Part shown: piece by piece, positions 8,108-14,179 of the stretch
Numbering within the stretch: position 1 is the stretch's first letter
How the letters are laid out: each line of letters begins with the position of its first letter
Translations under genes and position numbers: made by a program
NCBI GenBank assembly: GCA_947460045.1
Contig: CANHGC010000009.1
Coordinates: 1 to 14,179, forward strand
DNA length: 14,179 bases
From: Bacteroidota bacterium
Lineage (GTDB): Bacteria; Bacteroidota; Bacteroidia; NS11-12g; UBA955
Reading direction: 5' to 3'
Notes under the pieces: model-generated
What the model was told of the DNA's origin: nothing
The model's input: only the letters and a program-made list of their open reading frames with translations
Databases searched by the model: none

Positions 8108-9034
8108 ATGGCCAAAACAAATACCTCATCCCGTTTAATTTTTTTGGGGATTGTGTTGTTGGCAGTATTTTCCTGCAAGGAAACAACAAATATTCAAGTT
8201 GAACCCAATAAACCGCCCAATTATTCGGGTGTTTCAACGATTCGGATAGAAAACTACGTTCAAAGGATGTTCATCGATTTGCTTGGAAGAGAAGCCACGG
8301 ATTTCGAGCGAGCATCATTTACCGCGCAATTGAAAAACGCGGCCCTACATGATAGTTGCAGACATCGTTTGATCAAGAAATTGATGTTTGATACCAGTTT
8401 TAGGGTGGGTGATTCTTCTTATCGACATGCTTTTTCGCAACGCATTTATGACATATCTAAAGCCAGATTTTTGGAAGGTGCGTCTGACCCAAGTATTGGT
8501 CAATTTATCGGAAATCTCAATTTTGCCATAGAAGTGGCTCGATTAAATGGCGATTCGATTGGTGTTTACCGATATATAGATGCCAGATCACAGTATTTTC
8601 AGGTGCTGAACAGTAAATATCAGTTCTTTATCCAAAAGAAAGATTATCGAAACATGTGTGCGGCTATGATGAATAATTCTATCTATGACGGCATCAACAT
8701 GAATAGTTTTAACTACATCAACGCTGTGTTCGACAATTGTTTGATGCGAAAACCCACTCAAAATGAATTCGATCGATCGTATCAGATCATTGAAAAAAAC
8801 TTACCGGCTGAGATTTTTTCACGCTGGGCGGCGAACAAAAATGAGTATTGCGATGCAGTTGTTCAATCGGATGCGTTTCATGAGGCCCAAATACGTTGGT
8901 TTTATTATGTTTTAATCCAACGTGAACCAACCACTGCTGAGGTGAGCGCTTTGTTCTATCCATTTCACACAACACACAACATTGAAACCATCATTGAAGA
9001 AATTATAGCCCAAGATGAATATGCACAATTTTAA
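8108..9034 (+). CDS. Lipoprotein with helical DUF1549/DUF4214-like repeat units
   Basis: A 308-residue predicted lipoprotein, first gene of the six-gene run. The ATG at 8108 gives a signal peptide ending in VFSC, with lipidated Cys23. A TTG six bases earlier is in frame but lies inside the -7 box. Three related units are visible: residues ~49-99 (YVQRMFIDLLGREATDFERA followed by a basic helix), ~201-257, and ~262-308 (FYYVLIQREPTTAEV, ending DEYAQF). The pattern is an aromatic/hydrophobic helix, then L-x-R-x-P/A-T-x-x-E, then a helix ending near a DEY motif. It resembles the start of planctomycete DUF1549 (PSCyt2) and DUF4214 repeats. I base this on pattern and have not aligned it. There is no haem motif or obvious catalytic site. 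It overlaps the next gene by 20 bp, suggesting translational coupling. Its function is unknown; a scaffold role for the DUF1501 protein is plausible. Confidence 0.85.
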   Translation: MAKTNTSSRLIFLGIVLLAVFSCKETTNIQVEPNKPPNYSGVSTIRIENYVQRMFIDLLGREATDFERASFTAQLKNAALHDSCRHRLIKKLMFDTSFRVGDSSYRHAFSQRIYDISKARFLEGASDPSIGQFIGNLNFAIEVARLNGDSIGVYRYIDARSQYFQVLNSKYQFFIQKKDYRNMCAAMMNNSIYDGINMNSFNYINAVFDNCLMRKPTQNEFDRSYQIIEKNLPAEIFSRWAANKNEYCDAVVQSDAFHEAQIRWFYYVLIQREPTTAEVSALFYPFHTTHNIETIIEEIIAQDEYAQF

Positions 9035-9509
9035 ACTCTCTTTGATTTTGCTAACCATGTTCACTTTGGGTGGTTGCACAAAGGAACGAAACATTGGGTT
9101 TGGCGTGGAGGAGGCCCGGGTTTTGGAGGATAAAAGCAGAAAAACCAAACAAAAAAATGATGCAGAGTTCGTATCCATTTTATATACGAATTTGTATCAA
9201 ACAGCCATTTCTCCCAACCAATTATACAAAACCCAGAACGTAGTTTATTCCATTGGCGATCAAGATGTTGCCAATGAAATGTTGCTCAGTAATTATTTCA
9301 ACACTTCAGGAATTACCATTCCAACAAACATCGAAATGCGCAACAATTTAGAATCCTTCATTGTGAATACCTACAAAAGATTTTATCTGCGTTACCCCAG
9401 TGAAGGAGAAAAAGCCTTCTTTGGACAATATATAAAAACAAATCCGAATGTTACGGTAGAAATGGTTTACACTGCTTTTGCTTGTAGCGATGAATACCAA
9501 TACTATTAA
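9015..9509 (+). CDS. Small lipoprotein related to the preceding gene product
   Basis: A 164-residue lipoprotein whose start (ATG 9015; an alternative ATG is at 9021) lies inside the previous gene. The signal peptide ends LGGC, a strong lipobox, with Cys21 lipidated. A lysine-rich linker (about 36-48) leads to two helical units at about 49-95 and 111-164. The second (YKRFYLRYPSEGEKAF, ending SDEYQYY) has the same layout as the last unit of the upstream protein (FYYVLIQREPTTAE..., ending QDEYAQF). The two proteins are therefore likely distant paralogues or split parts of one scaffold. No catalytic motif is visible. The DUF1501 gene begins 18 bp downstream. Confidence 0.83.
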   Translation: MNMHNFKLSLILLTMFTLGGCTKERNIGFGVEEARVLEDKSRKTKQKNDAEFVSILYTNLYQTAISPNQLYKTQNVVYSIGDQDVANEMLLSNYFNTSGITIPTNIEMRNNLESFIVNTYKRFYLRYPSEGEKAFFGQYIKTNPNVTVEMVYTAFACSDEYQYY

Positions 9510-9527
9510 GATTACAATCAAGACAAC

Positions 9528-10868
9528 ATGAACAGAAAGAACTTTATTACCAAATCCGGGATTGCATTGGGCGGAGGTATTTTGGCACCTTATATCCTGC
9601 CATCGGGAAGATTATTTGCAAAAACGGGCTCATTGAAAGCAGACCATGTGGTATTGGTGATGTTCGCAGGAGGTGTAAGACAGCAAGAAAGCGTATTGGG
9701 GAGATATTTGGAAGACAGTCAAGGCGTTTCGGGCGCAGTAGGAAATATTATGCCCAATTTGTTTGAAGGCAATGCGCCCACCAAAAAAATTGCATACGGT
9801 ACAAGTGTAGTTGGAAAACCCAACGGGTCTGAGGCAATCCCCAAATTGTTGGCGAATAGTATGGAGCGCAGTGGGTTGCTCTTCCCAGAGATGAGGGCAC
9901 AGAGTGCTGGTCATTATGTTGGATTGAACACCTTATTGACAGGCAATGCCGGTACGAATCAAGGATTGAAAGTACGTCCGGCCTACCCCACCATTTTTGA
10001 ATATCTAAGAAAACATGCTGGCTATAAAGCCACCGATACATGGTTTATTGGAAATGGCATTGGCAATTCTACACCATTGTTGAATTCTAGCAATCATAAG
10101 GATTATGGTTTGGCTTATGGTGGCAACATGTTTGCGGCGCCTGTTACATTTTCAAATGCAGGTAAGGAAATCTTAGGAAATGCCAAAACATATACGCGTT
10201 CAGATTTGGAACCCATGTATTTCATGAAGAATTTCTTGGATCAAAGCTTTGCTTTAACGAAAGACCAAATTAGTAGCGTAAGCAATACCGATGAAGAAAA
10301 ATCTCAAATCAAGGATTTTATAAAAAGTGTCTTTTCGAAACAGCAGGCCGGCCAACTGCCTATGCCGCCGGTTACGGATAATGGTGATGCAGTCAATGTT
10401 ATGTATGCCGCTGAAGTACTTAGGGAGTTTAAGCCCAAAATGCTCGCTGTGAATATATCTAGTGTAGACTCTTGCCATTCCAATTTTACTGGGTATTTAC
10501 AGAGTTTACATCGCGCAGATCACATCACTGGTTGGTTGTGGCAGTACATTCAAAACAACATTCCTCAGATGAGCGGAAACACCATTTTTATTGTTGCACC
10601 TGAATGTGGAAGAAACCAAACCCCCAACCCAATACTCGATCAAAATGATTGGGTCTCTTATGATCATAGCGATGCGAATGCCTTGAGGGTTTGGGGATTG
10701 ATGGCGGGCAAAGGTGTCCCAAATCTGAGAGTGGGTGGCGAAAGTCAACCTGTAGGCAGACTAACCGATATTGTCCCAACCATTGCCGATGTTTTTGGTA
10801 TTCTAGACGATGTGAAAGCTGCTGGGCTCATCGACCCATTGGCTCAGAGTTTGTATAATCGTATATAA
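9528..10868 (+). CDS. DUF1501 family protein (alkaline-phosphatase superfamily)
   Basis: A 446-residue exported protein of the DUF1501 family, whose members share the alkaline phosphatase/sulfatase fold and mostly lack a known substrate. The N terminus, MNRKNFITKSGIALGGG, resembles the Tat-type leader usual for the family, but the second arginine is lysine, so Tat dependence is uncertain. Fold landmarks are the first strand VVLVMFAGGVRQ (41-52) and the metal-site-like segment with Asp314, His317, His328, Asp331 and GWLW. Then come APECGRN (357-363), matching the family TEFGR motif, SYDHSD (377-382), matching GRDH, and LTDIVPTIADVFGI (412-425). The first strand has GGVRQQES where GGPSH-type sequence is common, so the nucleophile position is not obvious and activity cannot be assumed. 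In other bacteria DUF1501 genes pair with DUF1800 or DUF1549/DUF1553 genes. Here the neighbours are small lipoproteins. The next gene starts 3 bp downstream. Confidence 0.88.
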   Translation: MNRKNFITKSGIALGGGILAPYILPSGRLFAKTGSLKADHVVLVMFAGGVRQQESVLGRYLEDSQGVSGAVGNIMPNLFEGNAPTKKIAYGTSVVGKPNGSEAIPKLLANSMERSGLLFPEMRAQSAGHYVGLNTLLTGNAGTNQGLKVRPAYPTIFEYLRKHAGYKATDTWFIGNGIGNSTPLLNSSNHKDYGLAYGGNMFAAPVTFSNAGKEILGNAKTYTRSDLEPMYFMKNFLDQSFALTKDQISSVSNTDEEKSQIKDFIKSVFSKQQAGQLPMPPVTDNGDAVNVMYAAEVLREFKPKMLAVNISSVDSCHSNFTGYLQSLHRADHITGWLWQYIQNNIPQMSGNTIFIVAPECGRNQTPNPILDQNDWVSYDHSDANALRVWGLMAGKGVPNLRVGGESQPVGRLTDIVPTIADVFGILDDVKAAGLIDPLAQSLYNRI

Positions 10869-10871
10869 GCA

Positions 10872-11825
10872 ATGAAAATAACAATTACAACGAGTAAATT
10901 ATCACGATCTGTTTGGGTCTGTGTGTTTCTGTTGTTTTTGTCGTCATGTGAAAATCAAGGACCTGATATTGATAACCCCTATTCAAATGGGAAAGACAGT
11001 ACAACTTCCGCGAAAGACACGTTTAATTATCGAACCATTCAAGGATTGCATGCAGGATTGTTTAAGCCTACCTGTGCCAACAGTGGATGTCATGACGGAA
11101 ATTTCGAGCCAGATTTCAGGACGGTTGAGAGCAGTTATTATTCACTGGTTAAGCAACCCCTTATAAAAAAAGACAATGGTTCGCTGTTTTCCATGCGGGT
11201 ATTACCAGGGAATTCATCGAAGAGTATGCTGCCTCATAGGATGATGGTGGATTTAAATGGGAATTCTGGGATTATGCCATTGTCCCTAGAAGCCAACAGC
11301 AATTATCCCGTTGAAAAAGATTCTTGGGTTTCGCGTGTAAAAGATTGGATCGATGCCGGTGCAAAAGATTGGCTTGGTAGAGCTCCTGTAAATATAGATT
11401 TTCCACCCCAAATATTGGGACTACAGTTCATTGTGAACGGACAAGTATTAAACAGATCTGGAAAATACGAAGCTGCGCAGCTGCCTGCTGGTTCCACCGC
11501 TGAAATTTGGGTTTCACTTTCTGATGACAATACTCCCGTTTCTTCATTTAGCAATGTAACGATCAATGCCTCAACCGATCCCAATGTGTTTAATCCCGCC
11601 AATGAAATACCACTTAAAAAGGGGCCGAGCAGAACGATGGCTGGATTGTTCTCGGCAAGCAATGATTATTATTGGAATGGTGTATATGACGGCTCAAAAA
11701 ACATTGAAAATGATGTAGTTTGGTTTCGAATTACAGTTTCAGACAGCAAAAACGTTGGTTATCAAATACCCAATAGTAATAGCATGTTTATGTTGAAGAC
11801 GTACTTCGCCTTAATCTTTAAATAA
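10872..11825 (+). CDS. Lipoprotein with CxxxxCH cytochrome-like domain
   Basis: A 317-residue predicted lipoprotein with lipobox LSSC and lipidated Cys26. Residues ~50-166 look like a small c-type cytochrome-related domain. It contains CANSGCH (68-74), a CxxxxCH variant of the haem c motif in the sequence context FKPTCANSGCHDG. Further on are LPGNSSKSML (111-120), GIMPLS (133-138; Met135 is the best distal-ligand candidate) and WIDAGAK (159-165). This layout is common in exported PSCyt1-like domains of Planctomycetes and Bacteroidota. Whether haem is attached is unproven, because the motif has four, not two, residues between the cysteines. The two cysteines could instead form a disulfide. Residues ~178-317 form a separate beta-rich domain of unknown role. 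It sits 3 bp after the DUF1501 gene and 11 bp before the next one. Confidence 0.83.
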   Translation: MKITITTSKLSRSVWVCVFLLFLSSCENQGPDIDNPYSNGKDSTTSAKDTFNYRTIQGLHAGLFKPTCANSGCHDGNFEPDFRTVESSYYSLVKQPLIKKDNGSLFSMRVLPGNSSKSMLPHRMMVDLNGNSGIMPLSLEANSNYPVEKDSWVSRVKDWIDAGAKDWLGRAPVNIDFPPQILGLQFIVNGQVLNRSGKYEAAQLPAGSTAEIWVSLSDDNTPVSSFSNVTINASTDPNVFNPANEIPLKKGPSRTMAGLFSASNDYYWNGVYDGSKNIENDVVWFRITVSDSKNVGYQIPNSNSMFMLKTYFALIFK

Positions 11826-11836
11826 TTATATTTATT

Positions 11837-12277
11837 ATGTTGAAATTCAATGTTTTAATATTTTTATCATTGCTTCTAATCAGTTGTAAATATGACGATA
11901 TATATTCTGGCGATCCAACACCAAAGATATCGAACGTTTCTACAAACCAAATTGAATATAAGCAGTTTACCGATACAGTTGTCATTGCCTTTGATTATCA
12001 AGACGGCGACGGTGATTTGGGGTTTGAAAGTGCAGATTCGCTATCTGTAGAAGTGAAGGATTTTCGTTTCGCCAAGGCAGATTATTATCATTTAAAGCCC
12101 CTGTCCCCTATGGGCAGTAAAATAGCCGTTTCAGGGAAAATCAGAATTGTATTAAAAAACATTTTTCTATTGGGTGGTGGCAGTGCAGAATCTACCAAAT
12201 TTCAAATTCGCATCAAAGATCGCTCACAAAAATGGAGCAATGTTTTGGTCACTCAATCTATAGGTATCAAGAAGTAA
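11837..12277 (+). CDS. Small lipoprotein with DGDGDLG motif
   Basis: A 146-residue lipoprotein with a short signal peptide ending LISC and lipidated Cys17. After a linker, the body reads as an all-beta domain with DYQDGDGDLGF (53-63), an Asp-rich turn that could bind calcium. I recall this turn from small Bacteroidota lipoproteins of unknown function, where it follows a TVVIAFDY-like strand, as it does here. No catalytic residues are visible. It lies 11 bp after the cytochrome-like lipoprotein gene and just before the CUB protein gene. A role as an outer-membrane or surface partner of those proteins is inferred from position only. Confidence 0.78.
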   Translation: MLKFNVLIFLSLLLISCKYDDIYSGDPTPKISNVSTNQIEYKQFTDTVVIAFDYQDGDGDLGFESADSLSVEVKDFRFAKADYYHLKPLSPMGSKIAVSGKIRIVLKNIFLLGGGSAESTKFQIRIKDRSQKWSNVLVTQSIGIKK

Positions 12278-12282
12278 GCCAT

Positions 12283-14179
12283 TTGAATGTACGCGGAAAC
12301 ATATGGATCTTGTTATTGATTGCGATGTTTGTGTTGTATAACGATTCATTTGCCCAAACCATCGTAGCCCAACAAAATGGGAGATTTCGAATTTGTAAAG
12401 GTTCAATTACTGATTCGGATAAAGCTAGCAACAAGTCTGATTATGAACACAATGAAAATTCAACCCTAACACTTTCAATACCAGATGCGAAATCGATAAC
12501 TCTGAAATTTGGCTCGTTTTGCACGGAAAAAGACAATGATGTATTAAGGATATTTGATGGTAAAGATACCTTCGCACCGCTTTTGGGTACTTGGAGTGGT
12601 AATGTTGGTCCGGGGAGCATCAGTTCCTCAGATAGCGTAATTACAATGCATTTCAAATCGGATAAAAGCATATCTTGCTCTGGATGGAAAGCACAAGTTG
12701 TGGTTCAAACTATCAAGCCCACTCCTATCAAATTCAATCAGTCCGCGGCGGGAACTAGTAAGCCTAGTTGTAAAGACAGTGTTATCAAAATCGCCACAGA
12801 CGTGGCAATCCCATGCGACTCATTCAATGTGAGCAATACACAAATCACGGGCCCTAACTCCCCAGTTTTGAGTAAAATCAAAGCGCTCAATTGTGTCAAT
12901 GGTAAATCAACATTGTTTGAAATGACCATTTCTAATCAATTGACCCTCAATGGTTCCTACAAGATCAATCATTCACATGGTTATAAAGATTTTTGTGATA
13001 GTACATATTTTTTGCAGAGTTCTTTCAATTTCTCCATTACCAATTGCCCCATACTGGTTGAACTGAAATCTAGTAAAGACACCATTTGTAAAGGCGATTG
13101 CTTACAGTTAACATTGAAAGTAACAGGGGGTGATAGTACGAAATACAAATACTATTGGACGCCTTCGAGTGTCGTTGGGAAAGGGCCGCACACCCAATGC
13201 TTGACATCAAATCGAAAATATACGATCAAAGTAGATGATGGCGCATCTGTGCCTGGTTACGACACGCTAGATATCGTGGTGCTTGACCCACCCAAAGCCC
13301 AACAAGATACCAGTGTGTGTTATTATTCCAACAACTTCCTGCTCAAATCATCGCCCAGTGGCGGAACCTGGAAAGGGCCGGGAATCGTCAATGCTAAAAC
13401 GGGTGAATTTAAGCCGAACGCTGTATGGGGAACAGTGAAAGTATGGTATCAAATTGGGAGTTGCGCAGATACGGTGGCCATAACCGTTACCGCACCCTAT
13501 AATTATGAAAATGTTTTTTGCCCGAATAAAAGCGCCTTTCCACTTTATTGGTATGGTCCTGCTGGTGGAAGTTGGACAGGTCCCAAAGTGACTTCTGCTG
13601 GCTTGTTTACTCCTGATACTGCGGGTACATATGTGGTCACTTATGAATGGAAGGGATGCAAGTCTACAAAAACGGTTTTTGTTCAATCAATCAAAGTTCC
13701 AGAAAGAGATACCGTTTGTGAGTCAGCCACCGCAGCTACTTTGACATTCTCTCCCAAAGGCTTATATCCCAATTATTTTTCGGGATTAACCAATTATTAT
13801 ACTGGAACATACAATCCCTCGTTAATGGGTGGACCCAAAGATTACCGGATCATTTATCAAGCCCAAGGCGGCTGTAGAGATACCACTGTAGTCACCGTAT
13901 TGCCGAGCGATGCTGGATTGAATGATACTTTTTGTCCAACAGCGGGCAATCAAGTATTAAAGACTTTTCGACCATTAACAAACTACACATGGAAAAGCAA
14001 AGGCATTAACGGCGTGGGGAGCATTTATAATACGAGTTGGTGGGGCCAGGGAAAAACGAATATCGACACACTCATTCTCAAAACGAGTAAATGCACTGAT
14101 TACAAACTTGTTCATGTGTTGCCAACCAAAGTTTTGTCGCCTGATACACTTGTCTTTTGCCAAGAAGACACAACAACAA
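12283..14179 (+). CDS. Secreted CUB-domain protein with tandem Ig-like repeats (3' end outside window)
   Basis: An open frame of 632 codons runs to the window edge without a stop. The TTG at 12283, 5 bp after the preceding stop, gives a good signal peptide (NVRGNIWILLLIAMFVLYND, then SFAQ). An ATG at 12232 in the same frame would add 17 residues and overlap the previous gene by 46 bp, so the start is uncertain. Residues ~38-143 form a CUB domain: Cys38, FGSFC (76-80), DVLRIFDG (86-93), SDSVITMHFKSD (116-127) and CSGW (132-135). Further on are tandem Ig-like modules of about 66-77 residues. Their opening cysteines are at nucleotides 13087, 13318, 13519, 13717, 13933 and 14158. Most follow a DTxxC-like pattern and have a second cysteine near the end, with GGTWKGPG- and GGSWTGP-type cores. 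This architecture fits a surface adhesin of the kind exported by T9SS, but the C-terminal sorting domain would lie outside the window. It is the last visible gene of the six-gene run. Confidence 0.85.
   Translation, partial: MNVRGNIWILLLIAMFVLYNDSFAQTIVAQQNGRFRICKGSITDSDKASNKSDYEHNENSTLTLSIPDAKSITLKFGSFCTEKDNDVLRIFDGKDTFAPLLGTWSGNVGPGSISSSDSVITMHFKSDKSISCSGWKAQVVVQTIKPTPIKFNQSAAGTSKPSCKDSVIKIATDVAIPCDSFNVSNTQITGPNSPVLSKIKALNCVNGKSTLFEMTISNQLTLNGSYKINHSHGYKDFCDSTYFLQSSFNFSITNCPILVELKSSKDTICKGDCLQLTLKVTGGDSTKYKYYWTPSSVVGKGPHTQCLTSNRKYTIKVDDGASVPGYDTLDIVVLDPPKAQQDTSVCYYSNNFLLKSSPSGGTWKGPGIVNAKTGEFKPNAVWGTVKVWYQIGSCADTVAITVTAPYNYENVFCPNKSAFPLYWYGPAGGSWTGPKVTSAGLFTPDTAGTYVVTYEWKGCKSTKTVFVQSIKVPERDTVCESATAATLTFSPKGLYPNYFSGLTNYYTGTYNPSLMGGPKDYRIIYQAQGGCRDTTVVTVLPSDAGLNDTFCPTAGNQVLKTFRPLTNYTWKSKGINGVGSIYNTSWWGQGKTNIDTLILKTSKCTDYKLVHVLPTKVLSPDTLVFCQEDTTT

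Noticed and set aside
12278..12420. Possible frameshift or non-coding gap after the DGDGDLG lipoprotein gene
   Set aside because: A continuous frame from 12283 (or 12232) with a signal peptide and CUB domain runs to the window end. It only looks empty if a stop codon is required.

Overview
The window looks like the chromosome of an uncultured or environmental member of the Bacteroidota. Evidence: a type IX secretion (T9SS) type A C-terminal sorting domain, signal peptides ending in AQ, several lipoprotein signals, almost no Shine-Dalgarno sequences, a Bacteroidota-type -7 box (TAnnTTTG), the gyrA-TPR gene pair, and long secreted proteins built from PKD/Ig-like modules. I see no tRNA, rRNA, CRISPR array, insertion sequence or phage gene.

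Layout: (1) 1-3018, plus strand: the 3' two thirds of gyrA, overlapping by 11 bp a secreted TPR protein gene, closed by a rho-independent terminator at 3043-3070. The first ~56 bases are not normal gyrA. They are the reverse complement of bases 87-134, a foldback best explained as an amplification or assembly chimera. (2) 3071-3341: an AT-rich non-coding stretch between convergent genes, with scattered direct and inverted copies of a TTGGATTAAtCC-like motif. (3) 3342-8005, minus strand: homogentisate 1,2-dioxygenase (hmgA) followed 17 bp later by a 1162-residue secreted Asp-box (BNR) repeat protein with PKD/Ig modules and a T9SS tail. (4) 8006-8107: a divergent promoter region. (5) 8108-14179, plus strand: a tight run of six genes with gaps of 18 bp or less. 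They encode two related helical-repeat lipoproteins, a DUF1501 alkaline-phosphatase-superfamily protein, a lipoprotein with a CxxxxCH haem-like motif, a small DGDGDLG lipoprotein, and a CUB-domain protein with tandem Ig-like repeats that runs off the window.

The six-gene run is the candidate for an undescribed system. Every product carries an export signal. A DUF1501 protein sits with a cytochrome-like lipoprotein and two proteins whose ~50-residue units resemble the N-terminal part of DUF1549/PSCyt2 or DUF4214, which recalls planctomycete PSCyt1-PSCyt2-DUF1501 modules. Here the module is rebuilt as separate Bacteroidota lipoproteins and attached to a large CUB/Ig surface protein. An envelope-located enzymatic or assembly complex acting on a surface polymer or adhesin is an inference; nothing in the sequence proves a substrate.
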